A stretch of DNA of 64,000 nt from Archivesica marissinica (GCA_014843695.1 CM026397.1:41545464-41609463), one strand, 5' to 3'. Shown: positions 1 to 13,029, numbered from the stretch's first letter. Program-made: numbers and translations. The notes: a model not told the origin generated them from the letters alone.

Positions 1-1567
1 CCTGGAACCATATAGATATATATACCTGGAACCATATAGATATATATACCTGGGACCATATAGATATATATACCTGGAACCATATAGATATATATACCTG
101 GAACCATATAGATATATATACCTGGAACCATATAGATATATATACCTGGGACCATATATATATATATACCTGGAACCATATATATACCTGGGACCATATA
201 TATATATACCTGGAACCATATATATATATATACCTGGAACCATATAGATATATATACCTGGAACCATATATATATATATACCTGGAACCATATATATACC
301 GACCATATATATATATACCTGGAACCATATATATATATATATATACCTGGAACCATATAGATATATATACCTGGAACCATATAGATATATATACCTGGGA
401 CCATATAGATATATATACCTGGAACCATATATACCTGGAACCATATATATATATATATACCTGGGACCATATAGATATATATCCTGGGACCATATATATA
501 CCTGGGACCATATAGATATATATACCTGGGACCATATAGATATATATACCTGGGACCATATAGATATATATACCTGGAACCATATAGATATATATATATA
601 CCTGGAACCATATAGATATATATCCTGGGACCATATAGATATATATATACCTGGAACCATATAGATATATATACCTAGAACCATATAGATATATATACCT
701 GGAACCATATAGATATATATATACCTGGGACCATATAGATATATATACCTGGGACCATATAGATATATATACCTGGGACCATATATATACCTGGAACCAT
801 ATAGATATATATACCTGGGACCATATAGATATATATACCTGGAACCATATAGATATATATACCTGGAACCATATATTATATATACCTGGAACCATATAGA
901 TATATACCTGGGACCATATAGTATATATACCTGGACCTATAATATATATACCTGGAACCATATAGATATATATACCTGGGACCATATAGATATATATACC
1001 TGGGACCATATAGATATATATACCTGGACCATATAGATATATATACCTGGAACCATATAGATATATATACCTGGGACCATATAGATATATATATATACCT
1101 GGAACCATATAGATATATATACCTGGAACCATATATATATATATACCTGGAACCATATAAATATATATACCTGGAACCATATAGATATATATACCTGGGA
1201 CCATATATATACCTGGGACCAATATATATATATATACCTGGGACCATATAGATATATATACCTGGGACCATATAGATATATATACCTGGAACCATATAGA
1301 TATATATACCTGGGACCATATATATACCTGGGACCATATAGATATATATACCTGGGACCATATAGATATATATACCTGGGACCATATAGATATATATACC
1401 TGGGACCATATAGATATATATACCTGGGACCATATAGATATATATACCTGGAACCATATAGATATATATACCTGGGACCATATATATACCTGGGACCATA
1501 TAGATATATATACCTGGGACCATATAGATATATATACCTGGGACCATATAGATATATATACCTGGGA

Positions 1568-1602
<35 letters not shown>
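1..1602. repeat. 24-bp AT-rich minisatellite, cut by window edge
   Basis: About 65 copies of a unit built on cctggaaccatata followed by a variable (ta)n stretch. Units vary between about 18 and 34 bp through TA slippage and g/a at cctgg(g/a)acc. The array begins before base 1. Open frames here (repeats such as MVPGIYIY) are a by-product of the 24-bp period. Confidence 0.97.
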
Positions 1603-1603
<1 letters not shown>

Positions 1604-1977
1604 GAATCACCTTGCAAATGTGGCAACAGATGGTCACTATTGTTACTGTATACTGCCATATGGTTTGTTCATATAATAATCTAATGTATTCTAATGAAAT
1701 TAGAACAAATTAATTATTTGTATATAATTAGCAGTGAAAATAACAGTCAAATTATGTCACAGAATTTCATTACAAAGGTGTCAATCGCGACATAATTCTA
1801 TTTTTTTTGTAATTATTTGTACTATTTATATATAGCCTTTATTTTACCCAGCATGCAAAGAGATAAGAGTTGTGTGGAAGTTGCGGATCTTGACCGGGTG
1901 TAAAAACTTCCATAAATGAAATCAAATAACACACTAATACAGAAAACAAACACAAGAGTATGACCAATAAGAAATGT
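1603..1977. other. Non-repetitive AT-rich spacer, nothing recognised
   Basis: Low-complexity AT-rich sequence between the first array and a TTAA-flanked MITE. No gene, RNA or element is visible. Confidence 0.6.
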
Positions 1978-2215
1978 TTAACCCTTTCAACACCACAGGC
2001 CTCTAAATAGGTTTACAAAAAGTGTAGATCCAGATGAGCCGGCTCGTGACGAGCCGTCTCATGATCTGCAATTTTTGAAAGTAATATTACTATTTTTAGA
2101 CAAAATTACCCATTTTGATAAATGAACTGCTCCAAATGTTATGTTCTTATTAATGTATTGGTCTAAAAATATCATAGACCAGTCCATGTCAGTTACTTGG
2201 TGTTGAATGGGTTAA
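1978..2215. mobile_element. TTAA-flanked MITE, family 1 (piggyBac-like), intact copy
   Basis: Starts TTAACCCTTTCAACACCA and ends TGGTGTTGAATGGGTTAA, which are terminal inverted repeats (one mismatch) with TTAA at both outer ends. TTAA targets and CCC-starting termini are characteristic of piggyBac-group elements. The centre has a palindromic block, gatccagatgagccggctcg and its complement. No coding capacity. Related copies lie at 24632, 25738/27619 and 52142. Confidence 0.85.
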
Positions 2216-2506
2216 GAACATAGCTCGGCATATTGTCTGTATACGCAAAGAAGGAATTTACCGTGATTAAATCTTCAATAAAGCATTGTTTAGTGAGTTA
2301 TGTCAAACTTGATGTATTTTTGTGACGTCAGTGAATTTTACACACACTAAAAAATAACACCCACTATTTTTGCGCTTTTCAGATATTTTGTTCATGTTAG
2401 AATGAAAATATTATTTGCATTATTTATAGTCAAATCTATTTGGATTGTCGTTCTAAGTGCCGGAATTAATCATCTGTATGATTAAATCCTACGCATCACA
2501 ACCTGT

Positions 2507-5425
2507 CTACAGGTTTAAACAATCAAACAGAACAGTAGACAGGGTTAAACAATCAAACAGAACAATAGATAGGGTTAAACAATCAAACAGAACAATAGAC
2601 AGGGTTAAGCAATCAAACAGAACAATAGACAGGTTTAAACAATCAAACAGAACAATAGACAGGGTTAAGCAATCAAACAGAACAATAGACAGGTTTAAAC
2701 AATCAAACAGAACAATAGATAGGGTTAAATAATCAAACAGAACAATAGACAGGGTTAAGCAATCAAACAGAACAATAGACAGGTTTAAACAATCAAACAG
2801 AACAGTAGACAGGGTTAAACAATTAAACAGAACAATAGATAGGGTTAAACAATCAAACAGAACAATAGACAGGGTTAAATAATCAAACAGAACAATAGAC
2901 AGGGTTAAACAATCAAACAGAACAATAGACAGGGTTAAACAATCAATCAGAACAATAGACAGGGTTAAATAATCAAACAGAACAATAGACAGGTTTAAAC
3001 AATCAAACAGAACAATAGACAGGGTTAAACAATTAAACAGAACAATAGATAGAGTTAAACAATCAAACAGAACAATAGATAGAGTTAAACAATCAAACAG
3101 AACAATAGACAGGGTTAAACAATCAAACAGAACAATAGACAGGTTTAAACAATCAAACAGAACAATAGACAGGGTTAAACAATTAAACAGAACAATAGAT
3201 AGGGTTAAACAATCAAACAGAACAATAGACAGGGTTAAACAATCAAACAGAACAATAGACAGGGTTAAACAATCAAACAGAACAATAGACAGGTTTAAAC
3301 AATCAAACAGAACAATAGACAGGGTTAAACAATTAAACAGAACAATAGATAGGGTTAAACAATCAAACAGAACAATAGACAGGGTTAAACAATCAAACAG
3401 AACAATAGACAGGGTTAAACAATCAAACAGAACAATATACAGGGTTAAACAATCAAACAGAACAATAGACAGGGTTAAACAATTAAACAGAACAATAGAT
3501 AGGGTTAAACAATCAAACAGAACAATAGACAGGTTTAAACAATCAAACAGAACAATAGACAGGGTTAAACAATCAAACAGAACAATAGACAGGGTTAAAC
3601 AATCAAACAGAACAATAGACAGGGTTAAGCAATCAAACAGAACAATATACAGGTTTAAACAATCAAACAGAACAGTAGACAGGGTTAAACAATTAAACAG
3701 AACAATAGATAGGGTTAAACAATCAAACAGAACAATAGACAGGGTTAAATAATCAAACAGAACAATAGACAGGGTTAAACAATCAAACAGAACAATAGAC
3801 AGGGTTAAACAATCAAACAGAACAATAGACAGGGTTAAACAATCAAACAGAACAATAGACAGGGTTAAACAATCAAACAGAACAATAGATAGAGTTAAAC
3901 AATCAAACATAACAATAGACAGGGTTAAACAATCAAACAGAACAATATACAGGGTTAAACAATCAAACAGAACAATAGACAGGGTTAAACAATCAAACAG
4001 AACAATAGACAGGGTTAAACAATCAAACAGAACAATAGACCGGGTTAAATAATCAAACAGAACAATAGACAGGTTTAAACAATCAAACAGAACAGTAGAC
4101 AGGGTTAAACAATTAAACAGAACAATAGATAGGGTTAAACAATCAAACAGAACAATAGATAGAGTTAAACAATCAAACAGAACAATAGACAGGGTTAAAC
4201 AATCAAACAGAACAATAGACAGGGTTAAACAATCAATCAGAACAATAGACAGGGTTAAATAATCAAACAGAACAATAGACAGGTTTAAACAATCAAACAG
4301 AACAATAGACAGGGTTAAACAATTAAACAGAACAATAGATAGGGTTAAACAATCAAACAGAACAATAGACAGGGTTAAACAATCAAACAGAACAATAGAC
4401 AGGGTTAAACAATCAAACAGAACAATAGACAGGGTTAAATAATCAAACAGAACAATAGACAGGTTTAAACAATCAAACAGAACAATATACAGGGTTAAAC
4501 AATTAAACAGAACAATAGACAGGGTTAAACAGAACAATAGATAGGGTTAAACAATCAAACAGAACAATAGACAGGGTTAAACAATCAAACAGAACAATAG
4601 ACAGGGTTAAACAATCAAACAGAACAATAGACAGGTTTAAACAATCAAACAGAACAATAGACAGGGTTAAACAATCAAACAGAACAATAGACAGGGTTAA
4701 GCAATCAAACAGAACAATAGACAGGTTTAAACAATCAAACAGAACAGTAGACAGGGTTAAACAATTAAACAGAACAATAGATAGGGTTAAACAATCAAAC
4801 ATAACAATAGACAGGGTTAAATAATCAAACAGAACAATAGACAGGGTTAAACAATCAAACAGAACAATAGACAGGGTTAAACAATCAATCAGAACAATAG
4901 ACAGGGTTAAATAATCAAACAGAACAATAGACAGGTTTAAACAATCAAACAGAACAATAGACAGGGTTAAACAATTAAACAGAACAATAGATAGGGTTAA
5001 ACAATCAAACAGAACAATAGATAGAGTTAAACAATCAAACAGAACAATAGACAGGGTTAAACAATCAAACAGAACAATATACAGGGTTAAACAATCAAAC
5101 AGAACAATAGACAGGGTTAAACAATCAAACAGAACAATAGACAGGGTTAAATAATCAAACAGAACAATAGACAGGTTTAAACAATCAAACAGAACAGTAG
5201 ACAGGGTTAAACAATTAAACAGAACAATAGATAGGGTTAAACAATCAAACAGAACAATAGATAGAGTTAAACAATCAAACAGAACAATAGACAGGGTTAA
5301 ACAATCAAACAGAACAATAGACAGGGTTAAACAATCAAACAGAACAATAGACAGGTTTAAACAATTAAACAGAACAATAGACAGGGTTAAACAATCAAAC
5401 AGAACAATAGACATGTTTAAACAAT
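2507..5425. repeat. 30-bp minisatellite, about 97 copies
   Basis: Strict 30-bp period with core acaatagacagggttaaac. One 18-bp short unit at about 4530 shifts the register. Variant units (aatcaatcag, cagtagac, ggtttaaac) recur in the same order near 2941, 4231 and 4882, showing block duplication of several units. Because 30 is a multiple of 3, the minus strand is open for 676 codons with a ten-residue repeat (LFDCLTLSIV). This is not treated as a gene. Confidence 0.97.
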
Positions 5426-5612
5426 CCTCTCCCTACCCATCGCATGTAGAACACCTCTCCCTACCCATCGCATGTAGAACACCTCTCCCTACCCATTGCA
5501 TGTAGAACACCTCTCCCTACCTCTCCCTACCCATCGCATGTAGAACACCTCTCCCTACCCATCGCATGTAGAACACCTCTCCCTACCTCTCCCTACCCAT
5601 CGCATGTAGAAC
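5426..5612. repeat. 28-bp minisatellite, 6-7 copies
   Basis: Unit contains ctctccctacccatcgcatg then tagaacac. Two copies carry a shortened cctctccctac extension. The array abuts the 30-bp array without a spacer. Confidence 0.93.
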
Positions 5613-6132
5613 AGTTGCATTGACAGCCCACTCCAGCTTCCCATCATGGATCGAAATTAAACTGAATGATGAGCATTAATTGCCTGGAGTTCTTTCCTTA
5701 TGAATCTTGTAATACTGATTCCGGATTTGTGGATCTGGATGAGCCGGATGATATAAGCTTTAAAAGCTCTCCAGCTTAGTTTATGTACCAAATGTGATTT
5801 TGCACCCGACTTTTATAATTATAAATAAATATATCTTGACTTGACTAATATACTTATCCTACTCTATTCAAACAAAAACATTGACTTTAACTGTGTGCAA
5901 GATGTTCCATTGAAAGAACTGTGTAAGGCCGCTGTTAAATCAAAGTGCTGAAAGCACTGATGGACAAGAGACTTTGGAAATTCACAAGGACAAGCTAGGT
6001 GTGATTGGCATTAGTATAATCCTAATGCTTGAATCAAAATTTCTAAAGATTTGCAAATGAACTGGATGCAATTATTGCCAGGATAGGAGTAATCTTGGAT
6101 GAAATAGCCAACATACAAGCTCAGTAGTAATT
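5613..6132. other. Non-repetitive spacer, possible retroelement tail
   Basis: Mostly unrecognised. Around 5820-5850 the sequence ataaataaatatatcttgac followed by ttgac resembles the 3' tail of a non-LTR element, but no coding part is present, so the assignment is weak. Confidence 0.35.
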
Positions 6133-6780
6133 GTCAAATCCATTCTGATACAATGTTATGATGGTCAAATCCATTCTGATACAATGTTATGATGGTCAAA
6201 TCCATTCTGATACAATGTTATGATGGTCAAATCCATTCTGATACAATGTTATGATGGTCAAATCCATTCTGATGCAATGTCAAATCCATTCTGATACAAT
6301 GTTATGATGGTCAAATCCATTCTGATACAATGTTATGATGGTCAAATCCATTCTGATACAATGTTATGATGGTCAAATCCATTCTGATGCAATGTCAAAT
6401 CCATTCTGATACAATGTTATGATGGTCAAATCCATTCTGATACAATGTTATGATGGTCAAATCCATTCTGATACAATGTTATGATGGTCAAATCCATTCT
6501 GATGCAATGTCAAATCCATTCTGATACAATGTTATGATGGTCAAATCCATTCTGATACAATGTTATGATGGTCAAATCCATTCTGATGCAATGTCAAATC
6601 CATTCTGATACAATGTTATGATGGTCAAATTCATTCTGATGCAATGTCAAATTCATTCTGATGTCAAATCCATTCTGATGCAATGTCAAATCCATTCTGA
6701 TGCAATGTTATGATGGTCAAATTCATTCTGATGCAATGTCAAATTCATTCTGATGCAATGTCAAATCCATTCTGATGCAA
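6133..6780. repeat. 31/22-bp minisatellite, left segment
   Basis: About 24 units with core tcaaatccattctgatacaa. Long units add tgttatgatgg (31 bp) and short ones lack it (about 22 bp). The same array resumes at 7582-7676 and is split by a DNA transposon at 6781-7581. Confidence 0.95.
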
Positions 6781-7581
6781 CAGTTCTTCGATTTTGAGGC
6801 GCGCGATCGCGCGCCTGCACGCGCCCGAAATCAAGACTAGACGCGCGACAGACCGAGCGCCTCGAAACATGCGTGCGCTGTTAGCATTGATGTGGTTAAA
6901 ATTGTTTCTAAAACGTTGCATATTTCACTGCAACAATGAACTCTCCGATCCGGTTGTCGGCACCTTTGTAGTTTCATTTCAAGCGTGGGTGTCTGCGACG
7001 ATGTGTTTGACTTTGTAGTCCACGTGCGGCTTATGACTCAAAGGCTTTGACAGGTACAGTGATGCGGAATTTTTTTTATCGGCATCCTTTGATACGATGC
7101 AATGATTGTCGCATTATATTTTAAGCTGGCATAATACAACCAACTCTCGGAATGATCACACACATTTAATTGTTGTCAATATACATATAGTCAGCTATGG
7201 CAGATACTAAAACAAAGGGGCACTCCGTGCAATTAAAAACATTCCTAAATTGGAACGTCGGGTCGCTAATTGGATTTAAAACTGTTAAAGATAAGCATGG
7301 CATTGAATATGTGCATGAAGTATGGTGCAAAACCTGCGCTCGACATGCAGACCACATAAAGAAAAGTGATAAACTGTGCGGGAAAGCCACTACGGACGTT
7401 GACAAATATGTTGTGGGCACCAACTTCGTATCAAAACATACTGTGATTAGACTCTGAACGCGACAGTCACACCGACACGGACAGTTCCGGCTCCGAATCC
7501 GATGATTACGGAAGTGCCGAAAGTGGACAATAACTTTGCTTTGGTTTGTTATTAAATGGGTTTTCCATAATCGAAGGACTG
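6781..7581 (+). mobile_element. DNA transposon derivative inserted in the 31-bp array
   Basis: The left end CAGTTCTTCGATTTTG and the right end reverse complement CAGTCCTTCGATTATG are inverted repeats. The array sequence tgatgcaa occurs immediately on the left and again across the right junction, giving a 6-8 bp direct repeat whose exact length is obscured by the array. The left 90 bases are unusually GC-rich (gcgcgcgatcgcgcgcctgc) compared with the AT-rich surroundings. The CAG-starting termini and the zinc-finger ORF suggest an hAT-type element. No catalytic domain is present. Confidence 0.7.
7197..7457 (+). pseudogene. BED-like zinc-finger fragment of an hAT-type transposon protein
   Basis: An 86-codon frame beginning MADTKTKGHS. 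It contains a Cys-x2-Cys pair in VWCKTCAR (about residues 43-50) and then GTNFVSKHTVIR, the pattern of the N-terminal zinc finger of hAT transposases and their domesticated relatives. The last expected His is replaced by Leu directly before TGA. A +1 shift at this point opens a frame through about 7528 that encodes an acidic, serine-rich tail (DSHTDTDSSGSESDDYGSAE), so a one-base frameshift may separate two parts of one small protein. No DDE or dimerisation domain follows. The family call rests on motif resemblance only. Confidence 0.5.
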
Positions 7582-7676
7582 ATGCAATGTCAAATCCATT
7601 CTGATGCAATGTTATGATGGTCAAATCCATTCTAATGCAACGTTATAATGGTCAAATCCATTCTGATGCAATGTTT
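7582..7676. repeat. 31/22-bp minisatellite, right segment
   Basis: Three to four diverged copies of the same tcaaatccattctgatgcaa unit seen at 6133-6780, displaced by the insertion between them. Confidence 0.9.
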
Positions 7677-8189
7677 ATGGCCAATTAATATCCTCAATCG
7701 ACAGTTTGAATATGTCCTTTCTTGCCCAACCCTCTCCAACAGCTGTGAAAGAGTGCATAGAAGAGTAGTATAGTATAAACTGGTTAAAATAACTCATATT
7801 TAGTGGGTATTGTTAGTCAACCAGGACCTATTGGAAACCTTCCTGGGTTGTCTGGTCAACGGCAGCTTGAGACAGGTGGCTGCACAGTATGATGCATGCT
7901 GGGAGAAGCTATTGTGCTACATCTAGGTTCTTGCTCTAGCGGTATACCCCTGACTGTACCATTGATTATCAGCCACCTAATGGTTGAATCGGGATGATGT
8001 CTTGTCAGGTTAATTGTTCCTTATCTTGAAGAACATGGTTGGACATATGGTGTGGCTCCAGAGCTGTATGGGCGAACATAGGTTTGGAAGGCATTTGCTT
8101 TGGCCCTTACATGTCTCATATATTTGTTTGGATGAAGGACATTGAGTTTGACATCTTAATTACATTATCAATGTGTTGCTTCAAAAAAA
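7677..8189. other. Non-repetitive spacer, nothing recognised
   Basis: No gene, element or RNA is identified. Short open frames lack any recognisable motif. Confidence 0.5.
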
Positions 8190-11100
8190 GATTGTTTGTG
8201 ATGAAAGACCTAATTATTGCATTATTTCTGGTGATGAAAGACCTAATTATTGCATTATTTCTGGTGATGCCAGACCTAATTATTGTAGTATTTCTGGTGA
8301 TGCAAGAATTATTGCATTATTTCTGGTGATGCAAGACCTAATTATTGCATTATTTCTGGTGATGCAAGACCTCATTATTGCATTATTTCTGGTGATGTGA
8401 GATCTAATTATTGCAGTATTTCTGGTGATGCAAAGACCTAATTATTGCATTATTTCTGGTGATGTGAGATCTAATTATTGCAGTATTTCTGGTGATGCAA
8501 GACCTAATTATTGCAGTATTTCTGGTGATGCAAGACCTAATTATTGCATTATTTCTGTTGATGCAAAGACCTAATTATTGCATTATTTCTGGTGATGCAA
8601 GACCTAATTATTGCAGTATTTCTGGTGATGCAAGACCTAATTATTGAATTATTTCTGGTGATGCAAAGACCTAATTATTGCATTATTTCTGGTGATGTGA
8701 GATCTAATTATTGCAGTATTTCTGGTGATGCCAGACCTAATTATTGCATTATTTCTGGTGATGTGAGATCTAATTATTGCAGTATTTCTGGTGATGTGAG
8801 ACCTAATTATTGCATTATTTCTGGTGATGCAAAGACCTAATTATTGCATTATTTCTGGTGATGTCAGATCTAATTATTGCAGTATTTCTGGTGATGCCAG
8901 ACCTAATTATTGCATTATTTCTGGTGATGTGAGACCTAATTATTGCATTATTTCTGGTGATGTGAGATCTAATTATTGCAGTATTTCTGGTGATGCAAGA
9001 CCTAATTATTGCATTATTTCTGGTGATGTGAGACCTAATTATTGCAGTATTTCTGGTGATGCAAGACCTAATTATTGCATTATTTCTGGTGATGTGAGAT
9101 CTAATTATTGCAGTATTTCTGGTGATGTGAGACATAATTATTGCATTATTTCTGGTGATGTGAGATCTAATTATTGCAGTATTTCTGGTGATGTAAGACC
9201 TAATTATTGCAGTATTTCTGGTGATGCAAGACCTAATTATTGCAGTATTTCTGGTGATGCAAGACCTAATTATTGCATTATTTCTGGTGATGCAAAGACC
9301 TACTTATTGCATTATTTCTGCTGATGCAAGACCTAATTATTGCATTATTTCTGGTGATGTGAGATCTAATTATTGCAGTATTTCTGGTGATGCAAGACCT
9401 AATTATTGCAGTATTTCTGGTGATGCAAGACCTAATTATTGCATTATTTCTGGTGATGCAAAGACCTAATTATTGCATTATTTCTGGTGATGCAAAGACC
9501 TAATTATTGCATTATTTCTGGTGATGTGAGATCTAATTATTGCAGTATTTCTGGTGATGCCAGACCTAATTATTGCATTATTTCTGGTGATGCAAGACCT
9601 AATTATTGCAGTATTTCTGGTGATGCAAGACCTAATTATTGCATTATTTCTGGTGATGCAAAGACCTAATTATTGCATTATTTCTGGTGATGTGAGATCT
9701 AATTATTGCAGTATTTCTGGTGATGCCAGACCTAATTATTGCATTATTTCTGGTGATGTGAGATCTAATTATTGCAGTATTTCTGGTGATGTGAGACCTA
9801 ATTATTGCATTATTTCTGGTGATGCAAAGACCTAATTTTTGCATTATTTCTGGTGATGTCAGATCTAATTATTGCAGTATTTCTGGTGATGCCAGACCTA
9901 ATTATTGCATTATTTCTGGTGATGTGAGACCTAATTATTGCATTATTTCTGGTGATGTGAGATCTAATTATTGCAGTATTTCTGGTGATGCAAGACCTAA
10001 TAATTGCATTATTTCTGGTGATGTGAGACCTAATTATTGCAGTATTTCTGGTGATGCAAGACCTAATTATTGCATTATTTCTGGTGATGCAAGACCTAAT
10101 TATTGCATTATTTCTGGTGATGTGAGATCTAATTATTGCAGTATTTCTGGTGATGTGAGACATAATTATTGCATTATTTCTGGTGATGTGAGATCTAATT
10201 ATTGCAGTATTTCTGGTGATGCAAGACCTAATTATTGCAGTATTTCTGGTGATGCAAGACCTAATTATTGCAGTATTTCTGGTGATGCAAGACCTAATTA
10301 TTGCATTATTTCTGGTGATGCAAAGACCTAATTATTGCATTATTTCTGCTGATGCAAGACCTAATTATTGCATTATTTCTGCTGATGCAAGACCTAATTA
10401 TTGCATTATTTCTGGTGATGCGAGATCTAATTATTGCAGTATTTCTGGTGATGCAAGACCTAATTATTGCAGTATTTCTGGTGATGCAAGACCTAATTAT
10501 TGCATTATTTCTGGTGATGCAAAGACCTAATTATTGCATTATTTCTGGTGATGTGAGATCTAATTATTGCAGTATTTCTGGTGATGCAAGACCTAATTAT
10601 TGCAGTATTTCTGGTGATGCAAAGACCTAATTATTGCAGTATTTCTGGTGATGTGAGATCTAATTATTGCAGTATTTCTGCTGATGCAAGACCTAATTAT
10701 TGCAGTATTTCTGGTGATGCAAAGACCTAATTATTTCAGTATTTCTGGTGATGCAAGATCTAATTATTGCAGTATTTCTGCTGATGCAAGACCTAATTAT
10801 TGCATTATTTCTGGTGATGTGAGACCTAATTATTGCAGTATTTCTGGTGATGTGAGATCTAATTATTGCATTATTTCTGGTGATGTGAGACCTAATTATT
10901 GCAGTATTTCTGGTGATGTGAGACCTAATTATTGCATTATTTCTGGTGATGTGAGATCTAATTACCGGGTATTGCAGTATTTCTGGTGATGTGAGATCTA
11001 ATTATTGCAGTATTTCTGGTGATGTGAGATCTAATTATTGCAGTATTTCTGGTGATGTGAGATCTAATTATTGCATTATTTCTGGTGATGTGAGATCTAA

Positions 11101-11866
11101 TTATTGCATTATTTCTGGTGATGTGAGATCTAATTACCGGGTATTGCAGTCTTTCTGGTGATGTGAGATCTAATTATTGCAGTGTTTCTGGTGATGTGAG
11201 ATCTAATTATTGCAGTATTTCTGGTGATGTGAGATCTAATTATTGCAGTATTTCTGGTGATGCAAGACCTAATTATTGCAGTATTTCTGGTGATGCAAAG
11301 ACCTAATTATTGCAGTATTTCTGGTGATGCAAGATCTAATTATTGCAGTATTTCTGCTGATGCAAGACCTAATTATTGCATTATTTCTGCTGATGTGAGA
11401 TCTAATTATTGCATTATTTCTGGTGATGCAAAGACCTAATTATTGCAGTATTTCTGCTGATGTGAGACCTAATTATTGCAGTATTTCTGCTGATGTGAGA
11501 TCTAATTATTGCATTATTTCTGGTGATGTGAGACCTAATTATTGCAGTATTTCTGGTGATGTGAGACCTAATTATTGCATTATTTCTGGTGATGTGAGAT
11601 CTAATTACCGGGTATTGCAGTATTTCTGGTGATGTGAGATCTAATTATTGCAGTATTTCTGGTGATGTGAGATCTAATTATTGCAGTATTTCTGGTGATG
11701 TGAGATCTAATTATTGCATTATTTCTGGTGATGTGAGATCTAATTATTGCATTATTTCTGGTGATGTGAGATCTAATTACCGGGTATTGCAGTGTTTCTG
11801 GTGATGTGAGATCTAATTATTGCAGTATTTCTGGTGATGTGAGATCTAATTATTACATTACTTTTG
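8190..11866. repeat. 33-bp minisatellite, about 110 copies
   Basis: Unit core is ctaattattgcattatttc then tggtgatgtgaga, with variants gcagta/gcatta, gatct/gacct and an extra base in gatgcaaagacc. Long-range order is visible: the rare insertion taccgggtattgc occurs at 10965, 11137, 11608 and 11780, spaced 172, 471 and 172, which implies a 643-bp duplicated block. Another block near 8824 recurs about 995 bp later near 9819. Confidence 0.97.
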
Positions 11867-11973
11867 ATCATTGTTGATAATTATTGCATCATTTCTGATA
11901 ATGTAAATGTGAGGTCTGTAATTACAATAATATACGATGTCTGAAATTATGGTTGTTACAAATATGCGAGTTA
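11867..11973. other. Decayed array edge and unique sequence
   Basis: A few degenerate relatives of the 33-bp unit fade into unique sequence. Confidence 0.5.
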
Positions 11974-12208
11974 TTTACCCCGTAACCTGCCAATCACGAC
12001 TATGGTCACTTTTTCAAACAGCATAGAGCCAGATCAGGCGGCACTGATCTGATCAGGCTAATCATGCTGTTTGCTATTCAGATAGTGGAGCAAAGCCGCT
12101 TGGCTGAATAGCAAACAACATAGATCCTGATAAAGGCACGGCGTTACACCTCGGCTGATTTGGATCTATGTTGTTCGCACATTCCGTCCAATTAATTTGA
12201 CAGGTTAA
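11974..12208. mobile_element. TTAA-type MITE, family 2, diverged copy
   Basis: Left end accccgtaacctgcc and right end cattccgtccaattaatttg then acaggttaa are relics of the terminal repeat seen better at 44483 (ttaacccgtaacctgccgaa). Internally it has the family hallmark catagagccagatcag ... atgctgtttgctattcag ... agcaaacaacatagatcctg, a set of nested palindromes. No coding capacity. Confidence 0.7.
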
Positions 12209-12642
12209 TTGTTAATCATGAATTCAATCTACAATTTTTCGCATAGAGGAAACTGAAACATAAAAGCCAAGAATATAATTATATAATTGTCATGGCGATG
12301 TTGTTAGTGTTTGCATCTCCTGATACACAGTAATGCCACATTACCTCTGGGCAATTGAAGATCACAAGACTTGCTAATATGGCATTGACATTTCATATTG
12401 TAGGAATTAGCAAATGTAGAATCAATAAGGAAATAATGGATAGGTGTCATTGAGCACATTCAAGAATTTAGATGCTGCATGCAGAAAAATCTGATCATTT
12501 TAATGAGGTAAACAGATACTGTATGTATAATGCACACTCCTCCATAACCTCCCAGGGTTCAAGTCTTGCTTTTTAGCTTCTATCAGAAACTCAACAGGCT
12601 CAATTAACAGTTTGGGTGTTAAATAAATATGTATATATGATG
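12209..12642. other. Unique sequence, nothing recognised
   Basis: AT-rich sequence upstream of the first coding exon. A 5' untranslated Rab3 exon could lie here or further upstream, but no splice donor can be assigned with confidence. Confidence 0.4.
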
Positions 12643-12725
12643 GGTCCGCGTCAGTGGTCGAGTGGTTGCAGTCCCTGACTTGTATACCACTGTAACCTAT
12701 CATCACTGGAAACAAACAAACATAT
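12643..12725 (+). mobile_element. tRNA-derived SINE (family B), internally deleted
   Basis: The tRNA-like A-box region gtcagtggtcgagtggttgc is followed by ttgtataccactgtaaccta. The B box is lost and the sequence runs into the aaacaaacaaac tail. Fuller copies lie at 15634 (+) and 37700-37885 (-). Confidence 0.65.
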
Positions 12726-12759
12726 ATGACGGACATGGCAAATGACATTTTGTATGAGA

Positions 12760-12852
12760 AAACATCCCTCTTGAAGACCCAAATCTTCTTTGGAAAGTCA
12801 AATCTCCCTCTTGAAGACCCAAATCTTCTTTGGAAAGTCAAATCTCCCTCTT
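12760..12852. repeat. 42-bp direct repeat, two copies
   Basis: Two adjacent copies of ccctcttgaagacccaaatc then ttctttggaaagtcaaatct, with a partial third start. Confidence 0.9.
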
Positions 12853-13029
12853 GGCCGCCACATGTTGGCAGGTTTGTTTAACTCTTTTCACTTGTGGAGA
12901 AAATATGCACCAGATTTAGGGATTTGGATGAAGTGTATCTTGTTTTGGGGATGTGGCAGCTGCGCTTGAACTATTTCTTATTTTGAAGAATTCTGATCTT
13001 CGCTCAAAATGTTTTCTTTCTGTTTTCAG

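Noticed and set aside
2507..4537. 676-codon frame on the minus strand
   Set aside because: It lies wholly within a 30-bp tandem array. The frame stays open because the period is a multiple of three, and there is no start context, domain or unique sequence.
2507..5425. Telomere-like word agggtta in every 30-bp unit
   Set aside because: Only one hexamer-like word per 30 bp and no tandem TTAGGG, so there is no evidence for an interstitial telomere.
6794..7018. 74-codon frame in the GC-rich left part of the inserted transposon
   Set aside because: Arg/Ala-rich composition reflects the GC-rich terminal segment, and no motif is seen.
8190..11866. Possible CRISPR array (33-bp direct repeats)
   Set aside because: Repeats are head to tail with no spacers, they drift in sequence, and the genome is clearly eukaryotic.
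12500..12841. 113-codon minus-strand frame upstream of Rab3 exon 1
   Set aside because: It is composed of SINE sequence and a 42-bp duplication.
13009..13029. In-frame upstream ATG giving MFSFCFQ before the Rab3 start
   Set aside because: It lies in the polypyrimidine tract and acceptor of the upstream intron, and known Rab3 proteins begin at the MAS-type methionine.
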